Assembly: GCA_014237395.1 (NCBI GenBank) | Contig: JABZFP010000037.1 | Location: 1 to 64,000 of the forward strand | Source: Desulfobacteraceae bacterium | GTDB lineage: Bacteria; Desulfobacterota; Desulfobacteria; Desulfobacterales; UBA5852 | Reading direction: 5' to 3' | Length of the DNA: 64,000 nt | Shown: positions 1 to 8,134 of the stretch, in pieces | Layout: the number at the start of each line of letters is the position of its first letter | Position numbering within the stretch: position 1 is the stretch's first letter | Notes under the pieces: generated by a model | Database searches by the model: none | The model's input: only the letters and a program-made list of their open reading frames with translations | Told to the model about the DNA's origin: nothing | Position numbers and translations under genes: made by a program

Positions 1-498
1 ACGCGATAGCTCAACGTCACATCCCCTGCCATGCCATCAAAACTGTAACTGACCTCATTTACATGGGTTTGATCACCACCCTTGATGTTTCCGTAGCTGT
101 CAGGAGCTGGTAACGGAATACTTCCGTCATCCACTATAACGTCGGGAGTTGAAGATCCACTCGCCACCGAGACGTTTCCAACGCCCCAATAGTACGTGTT
201 GGGCGGATTGTAGGTGTTGGTGAAGACCACCGTGTTCGTGCTGCTGTCGTTCACCAAACTGCTCGGCAAGGTCAGCGTTCGACCACCGCTCCATGTGTCA
301 TTTTTGGTAGTAAGCGCATAGCCCACCGCTGTGCCGTTCACATAGATTCTAACTTCATCGTTAAAATCCACGTCCCAAACGCGATAGCTAAGAGTCACAT
401 CCCCTGCCATACCGGCAAAGCTGTAACTGACCTGATTTACATGCGTTTGGTCGCCCCCCTTGATGTTTCCATAGCTGGCAGGAGCTGGTAACGGAATT
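1..498. repeat. In-frame 378-bp tandem repeat inside the FN3 protein gene
   Basis: The sequence starting at 1 (ACGCGATAGC) recurs at 379 with the same downstream order, giving a 378-base period, exactly 126 codons. Over about 120 compared bases roughly nine in ten are identical, so the duplication is recent or kept similar. Each unit encodes a beta-sandwich-like module starting near S-I-P-L-P-A-P. Further copies may lie left of the window. Confidence 0.85.
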
Positions 499-1142
499 GA
501 ATTACTTTCAACTTCGGAAGAAACTTGATTAGAAACGGCACAAATCGCACTTATAGTCTGAGTTGACCCATCCTGTAGCCTCACCAATGCTGAAATAGTA
601 TGAGTGCCGTTGGATAAAGAGGTTGAATCGAAAGGCAACCCTAAATCATAAGGCGCATAATTCTCGGTATTGTGGGCTTGCCCATCGATCGAGAAAACAA
701 CCTGCGACACATATGCCTCCGGATCGAGAAAAATATAAACATCACCAGAGATTGTTTGGTCATCTAATTTAAGGGCATTGGAACGATCTGAATTATAGCT
801 TAGTAATAGTTGATAGTCCTCCGTAGCAGGTTCCGAGGACGTTGCATTTGCCATTACCTCGGAAGAATAGCCGCTTTCGTTTCCTGAAGTATCAACGGCG
901 GTCAGGGCGAAATAATAGGTTGACCCCTCAGTCAAATTGTCGACCGTGTATGATGTCGTATTGCCTGCGGGGATCGGTGGACCGTAATCGCGGGACTGAG
1001 TGCCGTAATACACGTTATAACTTGAAATGTCCGGTTCCTGATTGGCCTGCCAACGGAGGGTAACGGAAGCTGCAAGTGCCGTTGTGGGGAAAACGATCAA
1101 CAACAAAGCGAGGACATATTTGATCTGCTTTTTTATCTGCAT
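1..1142 (-). CDS. Secreted fibronectin type III / repeat-domain protein, C-terminus beyond window
   Basis: The reading frame is open from an ATG at 1142 to the left edge (at least 380 residues); no stop is seen, so the C-terminus lies outside. The start follows an AGGAAC-type ribosome site. Residues 1-24 form a signal peptide ending ALA, so the protein is exported. A fibronectin type III domain follows at about residues 27-115 (it contains the Y-N-V-Y-Y-G and T-Y-Y-F-A-L-T-A-V-D signatures). A beta-rich region comes next, then two tandem 126-residue units. It heads away from a polysaccharide gene cluster and has a sigma-54-like promoter 71 bases upstream of the start. A cell-surface or matrix role is inferred. 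Whether it ends in a PEP-CTERM or other sorting signal cannot be seen. No gene symbol is justified. Confidence 0.85.
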   Translation of the reverse strand, partial: MQIKKQIKYVLALLLIVFPTTALAASVTLRWQANQEPDISSYNVYYGTQSRDYGPPIPAGNTTSYTVDNLTEGSTYYFALTAVDTSGNESGYSSEVMANATSSEPATEDYQLLLSYNSDRSNALKLDDQTISGDVYIFLDPEAYVSQVVFSIDGQAHNTENYAPYDLGLPFDSTSLSNGTHTISALVRLQDGSTQTISAICAVSNQVSSEVESNSIPLPAPASYGNIKGGDQTHVNQVSYSFAGMAGDVTLSYRVWDVDFNDEVRIYVNGTAVGYALTTKNDTWSGGRTLTLPSSLVNDSSTNTVVFTNTYNPPNTYYWGVGNVSVASGSSTPDVIVDDGSIPLPAPDSYGNIKGGDQTHVNEVSYSFDGMAGDVTLSYR

Positions 1143-1443
1143 GGATTTGTTCCTGATTCTCCTGAGAATATGATTTGTTGCTGTCAACGAATTGTTTATT
1201 CTCATGATTCCTTGCACAAACAGTGCCACCGATACCAAAATAGAACTACCTGAATCCGTTAAGGAAAACCATTTTATGAATAGAGGCATTCGACAGATAG
1301 TGTATGATATTTGTCACTTTTCGAGTATAATTTTCGTATAAAAGCTCTAATCGTGAATCGTGATGAGGAAATCCGTTGTCCGCGGTTCATAAGGTTTAGT
1401 GATTGCGGTTTACGCTTCTTCGGCGCATGTTTGTTGAGCGTTC
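1143..1443. other. Intergenic region between glycosyltransferase and FN3 protein genes
   Basis: This 301-base AT-rich stretch separates two minus-strand genes. The part near 1142 holds the ribosome site of the FN3 protein and the sigma-54-like promoter at 1213-1228. I see no convincing gene or strong terminator in the rest. Confidence 0.6.
1213..1228 (-). promoter_or_regulatory. Sigma-54-like -24/-12 promoter for the FN3 protein gene
   Basis: The minus strand reads TGGCACTGTTTGTGCA. The -24 element TGGCAC is perfect, and GG and GC are separated by exactly ten bases, as in the RpoN consensus TGGCAC-N5-TTGCW. The predicted start is about 60 bases before the ATG. It matches five similar sites in the flagellar block. 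Confidence 0.65.
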
Positions 1444-2424
1444 TCAGAAGCCCGCCCCATCCAGTGATGCCTTCATTTCCCTATAAACAGCATCCACACT
1501 GTATTCGTCCCTGACCTTTTTTTGCCCAGCTTTCCCAAGCTTGTGGGCAAGCTCTGGATCCTTCATCAGTTTTTTTAATGACTGAAACCACTCATCATCA
1601 TTGCGGGGTAAAAACCCTGTAACACCATGGTCGATGATTTCCGCGTTGACGCCGGACGGGGATGATATTACGGGCAGACCAGCCGCCATGTATTGCAAGA
1701 CTTTAAGGCCGCATTTTCCCCTGGTCCAATCATTATCAGGCATGGGGGCAATGCCGATATGGGAAGTCATTATAGCCTCTGCCTCCGTTGTTTCGCTCCA
1801 GGGGACAGCGGAAATGGCAAGCCGGTCGGATTCAAGTGAAAAATCAGCTACAATCTTTAATTCAATTCCCTTCAACCGCTCTGCGAGCTTTTCCAGTCTT
1901 GGCAATTCGGCCTTGAGGTATTTGCTGGTGGATTTGCTCCCGATCCACACGATGACCAAGCTATTTTCAGGCTTATCAAATGGTTTTTCGTATTTAGACG
2001 GATCGATGGCAGTCGGTATCACGGATACACGGGTGTCATATTTCCCGGCAACACCACTTAAAAAGAGGTTGCCAGCCCACATTTGATCGCAAAGACTGAC
2101 TGTTCTTTTAAACCGGCTCATTCGTGTTTTGGAGGCACTTCCATCGCTTTTACAAAACACGGAATCATCAAAATCCAGAATCAGATATCGTGAATCCATC
2201 CTCAACAATTTTATATAAAGGGGACCGAATGTTTTCCGCAGCAGGACAACGACATCAGCCGATTTGGCAGCCCGCAAAATTTCAAGCCGCGACCTCAGGG
2301 ATCGATGGGCCGAGAGATGTGTGGGGTTCCAACCATCCGATCGAAGCCGGTCAAAATAGGCAAAGGCACGGTAACGGGTCGAAGGTGATGTATCGCTTTT
2401 GGATATAAAGAGGATGGTCTTCAA
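1444..2424 (-). CDS. Glycosyltransferase, GT-B fold (group 1 / GT4-like)
   Basis: This 326-residue protein probably transfers a sugar from a nucleotide-sugar donor during surface polysaccharide assembly at the cytoplasmic face of the membrane. The C-terminal half has the hallmark of GT4-type enzymes: a strand with V-W-I-G-S near residue 158, then Y-M-A-A-G-L-P-V-I-S-S-P-S-G around residues 247-260, where the family binds donor nucleotide. A short helical tail follows. It is a little shorter than the usual 350-400 residues, mostly in the N-terminal acceptor domain. It lies 12 bases after the neighbouring methyltransferase gene, so co-transcription is likely. Donor and acceptor cannot be told from the sequence. 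Confidence 0.8.
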   Translation of the reverse strand: MKTILFISKSDTSPSTRYRAFAYFDRLRSDGWNPTHLSAHRSLRSRLEILRAAKSADVVVLLRKTFGPLYIKLLRMDSRYLILDFDDSVFCKSDGSASKTRMSRFKRTVSLCDQMWAGNLFLSGVAGKYDTRVSVIPTAIDPSKYEKPFDKPENSLVIVWIGSKSTSKYLKAELPRLEKLAERLKGIELKIVADFSLESDRLAISAVPWSETTEAEAIMTSHIGIAPMPDNDWTRGKCGLKVLQYMAAGLPVISSPSGVNAEIIDHGVTGFLPRNDDEWFQSLKKLMKDPELAHKLGKAGQKKVRDEYSVDAVYREMKASLDGAGF

Positions 2425-2436
2425 TAATCGTTCAGT

Positions 2437-3420
2437 TCAGGATTTTTCAAAAACGGCGAGAAGGATATCGCCTCTATTGAAAAGAGAGGCAAAAAAGGCA
2501 AAAGGACGTGCCAATAAACGCCGAATTTTTCTCCTGCGGGACGGTTTTCCCCGGTTTCCCGTAAGATAATCCCAGCTGTTTAAAAGGATTTTTGGCGATG
2601 CAAACGTTTTGCTGTAAAGCAGCCGCAATCCGTTCTTTTCCGCCAGCAATGCAAGACTTTCAGCGTTGAAGAGCACTAAATGTCGCGGCACTTCGTTGGC
2701 AAACCACAGTTTCCCAAATACCTTTTTTCCAAAAGACCGGTTGTTGGGCGTTTCGAATACGGCCTTCCCCCCCGGTTTGAGAATGCGTGCAATTTCAGCG
2801 ACAAGCATGGCAGGGTCAGATACATGTTCGACCAAATGCCGAGCGGTCACAAGATCAAACGACTCGTTGTCAAAACCAGCCTTTTCGAGTTCGCCATGAA
2901 ACACCTTCAGGCCAGCCTGGCGACATACCGTAACCGCCGTTTCGCTGAATTCGACACCTTCACAGCGCCAGCCAAGTGAATTCATGCTCCTGATGAACCG
3001 GCCATTTCCGCAACCAATGTCCAGAGCGTGGCCATCGACCACATAAGGCAATTCATCTTTGTATTTTATCGCTGCGAGCACGCGGGAAATCAACCGATAT
3101 AGCAGCGGCGGTGCGGCCAGATGGGTGTAGCCATAGTGATATTTCAAAACGGCTGTTTTGGCATGGCTGCGCCGCTTTTGCTCTTTCAGGGGGGCATATT
3201 GGTCGTATTCTTTCGGATAGAAGGAGGCTATTTGTGCCGCATTCGGCTGGGGAACCTGATATTCAGACTTGCAGTTGCGGCAAATTAGATAGCGATATTC
3301 TTCTTGTTTATCGTACATGAGGTCACGACTCGCAAAAGAAATGTCGCCATCAGATCCGCATACGGGACAAGCATCACGATCAATAGAAAAATTTTCCAGG
3401 ATATTTTGGGCTTCTGACAT
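2437..3420 (-). CDS. SAM-dependent methyltransferase with N-terminal zinc ribbon
   Basis: A 327-residue class I methyltransferase of the Methyltransf_23 / sugar C-methyltransferase style. An N-terminal zinc ribbon has cysteines at 18, 21, 47 and 50. The SAM-binding glycine loop D-I-G-C-G-N-G-R lies at 134-141 and motif IV-like T-A-R-H-L-V-E-H further on, followed by the K-P-G-G-K strand. Such proteins in polysaccharide loci methylate a sugar or a lipid-linked glycan. It sits between the aminotransferase and glycosyltransferase genes on the same strand. The substrate is unknown; 'methyltransferase' is secure, the sugar role is inference from context. Confidence 0.85.
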   Translation of the reverse strand: MSEAQNILENFSIDRDACPVCGSDGDISFASRDLMYDKQEEYRYLICRNCKSEYQVPQPNAAQIASFYPKEYDQYAPLKEQKRRSHAKTAVLKYHYGYTHLAAPPLLYRLISRVLAAIKYKDELPYVVDGHALDIGCGNGRFIRSMNSLGWRCEGVEFSETAVTVCRQAGLKVFHGELEKAGFDNESFDLVTARHLVEHVSDPAMLVAEIARILKPGGKAVFETPNNRSFGKKVFGKLWFANEVPRHLVLFNAESLALLAEKNGLRLLYSKTFASPKILLNSWDYLTGNRGKPSRRRKIRRLLARPFAFFASLFNRGDILLAVFEKS

Positions 3421-3523
3421 TTTGAAGTATCATGTCCCTTACGACTAATTTTTCGCTTGTCACCGGCCTTGTTTCTTGTCTGGAGATGAAAATGGCCGCA
3501 ATGCATAGAATTTTACATGAGCA

Positions 3524-4696
3524 TCATACGATTCCGATGGAGTTGAGCGCGCCAGCGACTTTTTCCTGTTCCTGTGCCGTTATGTATGGGTGCATTGGCA
3601 GGCTGAAAATCCTCTTTGTACAGGATTCGCTAACCGGAAAATCACCTTCGTGATACCCCAACGGTTCGAATACCTTTTGCAAATGCAAGGGCTTCGGATA
3701 GTAAATCGCCGTTGGTATGTTGTCCTGATTCAGTCGAGATCGCAGCTTGTCGCGTTGGGCTTCGCTTTCCGCCAACAGGGAGTATTGTGCCCATGCGCTT
3801 TGAGCGTTTTCCGGAACCATAGGTATCGTCAATTTGCTCGATGAGCCTATTAAATCGTTATAGCGCTTGGCGGCGGTGTTTCGTAAGATGACTTCCTCAG
3901 GAAAGATTTCGAATTTGGAAAGCAGCACCGCAGCCTGCATTGTATCGAGTCTGCCGTTTATACCTACCCTGACATTGTCATATTGATGGTCCCCCATGCC
4001 ATGAATGCGAATGGACCGCATCATTTCGGCCATTCGATCATCATTGGTGAAACACATGCCGCCGTCACCGTAACATCCCAAAGGTTTGGCAGGATAAAAC
4101 GAGGTGCAGGCAATATCGGCCAGAGCGCAGGCTTTTTGCCCATTCAACTCGGCACCAAACGACTGTGCCGCATCCTCGATCACCACCAGACCATGATTGT
4201 TGGCGATGTCGTTGATAGCCGGGTAGTTCGCCGGCAAACCAAAAAGGTCCACGGCGATGATCGCTTTTGGTATCAAGATTTCAGTCGCATCCATTGACCG
4301 GTAAACCGGATGAGTTCGTTCGTCATTCGCCACATCGCGAATCGCTGTTTCCAGAAATACTGGATCAATGTTGAAACTGCTTTTGTCGATGTCCACAAAA
4401 ACCGGTGTGGCTCCCAAAAGACTGATGACTTCGGCCGTGGCAAAAAAGGAAAACGGTGTAGTAAAAACCGCATCGCCGGGACCGATTTCATAGGCCATCA
4501 GTGCCATCAGGAGGGCATCGGTGCCGGAGGCGCAGGCCAGGGCATGGGATACGCCCACGTACGCGCCTAAACGGCTTTCCAGTTCTTCAATTTCCGGCCC
4601 CAGCACATAGTGCCCGTGATCAAGCACAGCCAATATGCGGCGCTCCAGTTCGAAACGAATACGACGCTGCTGAGAGTCTAAATCGACAAATTTCAT
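3524..4696 (-). CDS. DegT/DnrJ/EryC1/StrS family PLP-dependent aminotransferase
   Basis: At 390 residues it has the normal length for sugar aminotransferases that convert a keto-sugar nucleotide to an amino sugar using glutamate and pyridoxal phosphate. Visible features: A-S-G-T-D-A-L at 57-63 (phosphate pocket), V-I-E-D-A-A-Q-S near 172-179 with the cofactor-stacking aspartate, and the Schiff-base lysine at 204 in Y-P-A-K-P-L-G. The C-terminal domain contains the usual Y-Y-P-K-P-L-H-L-Q segment. Its start codon shares one base with the stop of the upstream methyltransferase gene, so the two are translationally linked. The exact amino sugar made is not determinable. Confidence 0.92.
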   Translation of the reverse strand: MKFVDLDSQQRRIRFELERRILAVLDHGHYVLGPEIEELESRLGAYVGVSHALACASGTDALLMALMAYEIGPGDAVFTTPFSFFATAEVISLLGATPVFVDIDKSSFNIDPVFLETAIRDVANDERTHPVYRSMDATEILIPKAIIAVDLFGLPANYPAINDIANNHGLVVIEDAAQSFGAELNGQKACALADIACTSFYPAKPLGCYGDGGMCFTNDDRMAEMMRSIRIHGMGDHQYDNVRVGINGRLDTMQAAVLLSKFEIFPEEVILRNTAAKRYNDLIGSSSKLTIPMVPENAQSAWAQYSLLAESEAQRDKLRSRLNQDNIPTAIYYPKPLHLQKVFEPLGYHEGDFPVSESCTKRIFSLPMHPYITAQEQEKVAGALNSIGIV

Positions 4697-5325
4697 TAAA
4701 TTTTATCCAATGCACTATTTTTTTGATACATATAAAAAATATGGTTTTCGTTTATCCGTTTATTCACAATTGTCAAATTGAGTCGATCGGCCATTTCTTC
4801 AAACCAGTCAGGATAAAACCGAATAGCATCTATGGGATATCGGTGGTAACGGAAACCAGGCATTACGGTGTGAATGATAATCGTCCCCTGCTTTTGAACG
4901 AGCCGGGTTAAATCGTGAAGATGCTTATACGGATTGAGCAAGTGCTCGAAGATCGCATGGCTAACAATTAAATCGATTTTTTTATCGATATCCGGAGGTT
5001 CTTGTTCAAAATTCCAAACATAGTCTACCTCAGACAATCCTGCTGTAATAACTTCTTTGGCATTGATTTTTTCATTTAAATATAATGCAGTTTTGGTATC
5101 TTCACCAACAAACAACGCGCATTTTGGAGCGAGATCGGCAGACCATTTAATAAGTTCGCCATGATAATAACCAGATTCATTAGCCAGATTTTTCACTAAA
5201 AATTTGTCATAGCTGTTGCAATCGAATTTTCCGTATAGGTTTTCCCATTTTTCAAGCTGTCTTCTAAGATGCTTGCGGTTTAGAAACTTTATTATATTTT
5301 TTTTTGTTTTTGAGCGGAGTCCCAT
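4696..5325 (-). CDS. Small SAM-dependent methyltransferase-like protein
   Basis: A 209-residue protein whose C-terminal half reads like a class I methyltransferase: a D-L-I-V-S-H-A-I-F-E-H segment (motif IV) and an H-D-L-T-R-L-V-Q-K-Q-G-T-I-I-I strand follow a Rossmann-like V-G-E-D-T core. The canonical glycine-rich loop is poorly preserved, so activity is less sure than for its neighbour. The gene is visibly richer in A and T than the genes on either side, with runs of A/T at its start, which may mark recent acquisition, common in O-antigen loci. It overlaps the aminotransferase gene by one base. A sugar-modifying role is inferred. Confidence 0.7.
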   Translation of the reverse strand: MGLRSKTKKNIIKFLNRKHLRRQLEKWENLYGKFDCNSYDKFLVKNLANESGYYHGELIKWSADLAPKCALFVGEDTKTALYLNEKINAKEVITAGLSEVDYVWNFEQEPPDIDKKIDLIVSHAIFEHLLNPYKHLHDLTRLVQKQGTIIIHTVMPGFRYHRYPIDAIRFYPDWFEEMADRLNLTIVNKRINENHIFYMYQKNSALDKI

Positions 5326-5471
5326 TTAATATCCTCTGCTAACCATTCTTAAAGACCTTTAACCCTCGATTGCCTGAAAGCCATTTTAAAATCTATTTAG
5401 CGTAATCAATTAGCAGGCAAGGGACAATACAATTATCTGCGATGATCTGCGTCATCGGTGAATGACGGGGT

Positions 5472-6050
5472 TTAGAAGGTTTTGATCTTGGATTTCGCAA
5501 CGCCTTTTTCGACCAGCAGTCCCACCAAATCGGGATCGAGCCTGTCGTTGGTCAGCACCAAGGCATCAAAAGCGGTTTCCAGCAACTCATCCATGTCGAG
5601 AATGCGGTGTCCGAAAAATGAACCGTCATTTCCGGTGAAATCACCGATCGCAACGAATGTCAGATCGGATTCCTGAAGTGACAGATAGGCGATTTCGGCC
5701 AGATCCCCTTCCCCGAAAAAAGCCAATCGCTCGACTCCCTCCGCGTTCAGTTCACGGAAAAGATTGCGCGTGCGGTGTCGTGCATCGCGGTAGAAACGAT
5801 AGGAATACTGAATGTAGGCATAGGTCAGGCGGGTTTTTTCGGTCACGCCCTGGGGCGTGAGAATGTACCGCATCCTGTTTTTCGGAAGGTGGGTGACCTT
5901 GAAATACCCCTTTTTGGCCAAGCGCCGGATAAAGGAGTTGATCAGCCCCAGAGAGATGTTCAAGGCTTCCGCCATGTCGCGCTGGCTGGGCGCATCCTGT
6001 CCGTCGATCGCTTCCAGGATTTTCAGCGTGCGGATATCTTGGGTATCCAT
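5472..6050 (-). CDS. Winged helix-turn-helix regulator of the polysaccharide locus
   Basis: A 192-residue protein with an N-terminal winged helix domain (residues about 5-70: S-Q-R-D-M-A-E-A-L-N-I-S-L-G-L-I-N recognition helix region, then the wing and L-T-P-Q-G). The C-terminal part (about 110-190) contains an F-F-G-E-G-D-L-A-E-I-A-Y turn and resembles a small Rossmann-like sensing domain. Regulators of this shape are often found next to exopolysaccharide genes. It lies 146 bases upstream of the methyltransferase-aminotransferase pair on the same strand. Ligand and targets are unknown; control of this locus is inferred from position. Confidence 0.75.
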   Translation of the reverse strand: MDTQDIRTLKILEAIDGQDAPSQRDMAEALNISLGLINSFIRRLAKKGYFKVTHLPKNRMRYILTPQGVTEKTRLTYAYIQYSYRFYRDARHRTRNLFRELNAEGVERLAFFGEGDLAEIAYLSLQESDLTFVAIGDFTGNDGSFFGHRILDMDELLETAFDALVLTNDRLDPDLVGLLVEKGVAKSKIKTF

Positions 6051-6282
6051 TTAAGGTGTGATTCAATCCGACGGTTGGAAAGACATCGATAGCTCCGCCG
6101 GGTGGGTTCCATCCGCAATAAGAACGATGGCCCTTCGGAGATATGATGCATTTGAAAAGAATGGGTACGTTCAGCAATTGAACGCCTGCTCTATGACCAT
6201 AGAATAATAGGAAAGTCAACATGTTTTGAAAGATATGGGTAGGGTGAGATTATACAATAACGAGGGCTTGGAAAAATTATTT

Positions 6283-6864
6283 TTAAGTGGCGCTCTCAGC
6301 GAATTCCATAAACTTGCGGATATCATCATTCAACAGCATCGGAAGGGCTTTATCGATTTTTGCATCCTTCCATGCCCACCATTTTATTTTCAAAAGCCTG
6401 GAAATGGTTTCATCATCAAATCTATTCTTGACAATCCGGGCAGGATTGCCAGCGACAATCGCATATGGCGAAATATTTCCTGTGACAACGGCTCGCGCCC
6501 CGATCGCAGCACCATCCCCTATGGTCACGCCGGAAAGTATGACACTTTCGGCACCGAGCCAAACATCATTGCCGATAATTACATCGCCTTTGGTTTTTGG
6601 ATGTCCTTCCAAGGCACGTCCCGATTCCCAGAGAATACTGAAAGGAAAAGTCGTCACCCAGTCTGTCCTGTGTTCGCCGCCGAGATAGATTCTAACGCCA
6701 TCCGCAATGGAGCAAAAGGCGCCGATGCGTAAAGTGGCGCCCTCCCCCCAACTGCGAATTTTTGGACTTCCATAAGTCCATTTACCAATTTCATATTGCG
6801 GGTATCTCTCTTGCAAGGTCTTCTTTTTCTTATGGAATAAGCGTCGAAATGGTTTTACGGGCAT
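6283..6864 (-). CDS. CatB-type hexapeptide-repeat O-acetyltransferase
   Basis: A 193-residue left-handed beta-helix acyltransferase of the xenobiotic/CatB-related family, which transfers acetyl from acetyl-CoA to a hydroxyl group. Hexapeptide repeats run through about residues 40-150 (for example I-I-G-N-D-V-W-L-G-A and V-T-I-G-D-G-A-A-I-G-A). The A-G-N-P-A-R turn follows near 139-145, then the C-terminal K-W-W-A-W-K helix typical of this family. An H-R-T-D-W-V segment in the loop supplies the likely catalytic histidine region. In this setting it probably acetylates a sugar of the surface glycan. Length matches the family. Confidence 0.85.
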   Translation of the reverse strand: MPVKPFRRLFHKKKKTLQERYPQYEIGKWTYGSPKIRSWGEGATLRIGAFCSIADGVRIYLGGEHRTDWVTTFPFSILWESGRALEGHPKTKGDVIIGNDVWLGAESVILSGVTIGDGAAIGARAVVTGNISPYAIVAGNPARIVKNRFDDETISRLLKIKWWAWKDAKIDKALPMLLNDDIRKFMEFAESAT

Positions 6865-7040
6865 AAATTGAGGACCTTTTAATAACTATTGTATCGTTGT
6901 CATCACAGCGTAGCAGATTTCAACATAACGTTTAAAGCTGGATGATGTAGACCACAAGGCAGGGTTGGAATTCAAGAGCAAAAGGATGGACAGATTACAT
7001 CATGGTGGCGTGGACCGCCCTCGGATAGCTCAATCATGTG

Positions 7041-7077
7041 ACTGCAGCCACATGCAAAGCACGTGGCTGCAGTTTTT
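7041..7077 (+). terminator. Strong stem-loop with T-run after comEA-like gene
   Basis: An 11-base perfect stem (ACTGCAGCCAC at 7041-7051, GTGGCTGCAGT at 7063-7073) encloses an 11-base loop and runs into five T on the plus strand. It lies just downstream of the minus-strand comEA-like stop (7089). The T-run orientation would stop plus-strand transcription, while the stem could also protect or end the comEA transcript. Confidence 0.7.
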
Positions 7078-7088
7078 GCAACGCAGGG

Positions 7089-7367
7089 TTATTGTTTACC
7101 GACCGTCATCCGATCTTTGTTCAATTCCAGGATCTTGTCACCGACGCCCTTGACGTTTTTAAGGTCATCGACGGTTTTAAACGGGCCGTTGGCATCCCGA
7201 TAAGCCACGATGTTTTCAGCTGTTTTCGGACCCACCTTCTGAAGCTGGGTCAGTTCATCGACCGATGCGGTATTGATGTTGATTGTGTCACTGCCCGTGG
7301 CAACAATGGGTGCCGCCATCACCGCCATAAAACAAACCATTAACATGAGAACCAGTACCTTTTTCAT
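7089..7367 (-). CDS. ComEA-like helix-hairpin-helix DNA-binding protein
   Basis: A 92-residue exported protein with an N-terminal signal peptide (residues 1-24, ending A-A-P-I-V-A-T) and a double helix-hairpin-helix domain. The hallmark I-N-T-A-S-V-D-E-L lies at 31-39, the first hairpin V-G-P-K-T-A at 45-50 and the second V-K-G-V-G-D-K-I near 72-79. Proteins of this family bind double-stranded DNA non-specifically in the periplasm during uptake, although many stand-alone copies in non-competent bacteria have no proven role. A good GGAGAAACG ribosome site precedes the ATG. It appears monocistronic. Confidence 0.88.
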   Translation of the reverse strand: MKKVLVLMLMVCFMAVMAAPIVATGSDTININTASVDELTQLQKVGPKTAENIVAYRDANGPFKTVDDLKNVKGVGDKILELNKDRMTVGKQ

Positions 7368-7810
7368 GCGTTTCTCCTTCCAAGATCGGGGATTTGAGTT
7401 GGGTCATGGCCCTGTTGGGAATTTACCCTTAAAAAAGACCACGACCGGTAAGGGACTGGTTGTTTCCTTTACCAAAATGTGTACCAAACGATTCGGATCG
7501 GTTGATCCGAATTGTTAACCGGCGCTTCGCGACGAATGGATCCAGCCATAACCAACTTATATGACTTTACTATTCTGTTTTTGTACCTTTAAAAAAAATA
7601 GTTTAAATCGTGATCTACCACGGTTTCAGGTAACGGATTGCGAACACGTAAAACAAGCGCTGCGCCCTCATTTCTGGGCGACGGTGCCCAGCTGGATGTG
7701 CAAGACAAAGTTCTTTAGGGATAGAAGGCTTGATTCCGGATGGGTGATGGTGGATGATGCTAATCCCGATTCCGGCTCGGGCAACCAGCTAAGATCAAGG
7801 AGAGTCAAAA
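7368..7810. other. Divergent intergenic region between comEA-like and 77-residue genes
   Basis: This 443-base region separates divergent genes and must hold both promoters. The clearest structure is the perfect palindrome at 7491-7512. I see no convincing sigma-70 hexamer pair and no RNA gene. Confidence 0.5.
7491..7512. repeat. Perfect 9-bp inverted repeat, possible operator
   Basis: ATTCGGATC at 7491-7499 and GATCCGAAT at 7504-7512 are exact reverse complements around a GGTT loop. No T-run follows, so an operator for a dimeric regulator is as likely as a hairpin. It lies 124 bases upstream of the comEA-like start. Confidence 0.5.
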
Positions 7811-8044
7811 ATGGGAAACACCTCAGATACGGTGCGCGTCAACGTGACGCTCGATATCTCGGGAGAAACGCTAAAAACCATCGTGCGCAACGCCAAGGAG
7901 ATCGTGGGACGAAACGAAAAAGGCCATTATCGCATCGATACAGCCGACCTGCTGGAAGATTTGCTGTCAAGCTTCATCGATGAGAATGGGTTTGATGCAT
8001 ATGTCGGGAATCGTGAGAACTATGGATTTCTCAACCGCCACTAA
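7811..8044 (+). CDS. Small uncharacterised protein, 77 residues
   Basis: I do not recognise this protein. It starts at an ATG preceded by a very good AAGGAGAG ribosome site seven bases away, which is the main reason to believe it. It is soluble and acidic, with no signal peptide or membrane segment. The order is a predicted beta strand (V-R-V-N-V-T-L-D-I), a helix (E-T-L-K-T-I-V-R-N-A-K-E-I-V), a short strand (H-Y-R-I-D-T-A) and an acidic helix (D-L-L-E-D-L-L-S-S-F-I). That strand-helix-strand-helix pattern suits a small ligand- or partner-binding domain. It stands alone on the plus strand between minus-strand genes. Confidence 0.75.
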   Translation: MGNTSDTVRVNVTLDISGETLKTIVRNAKEIVGRNEKGHYRIDTADLLEDLLSSFIDENGFDAYVGNRENYGFLNRH

Positions 8045-8134
8045 GCGACGGGTTAGGATTCTTTTCGGTAAGCCGGCGCCAAGCCCTTGATCATCGGAAA
8101 GTGCTTGATGTTCAGTGTTTTCAGTTCGGCATTT

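Noticed and set aside
7561..7983. 140-codon plus-strand frame overlapping the 77-residue gene.
   Set aside because: It has no ribosome site, is rich in arginine and cysteine in an out-of-frame pattern, and conflicts with the far better supported gene at 7811-8044.
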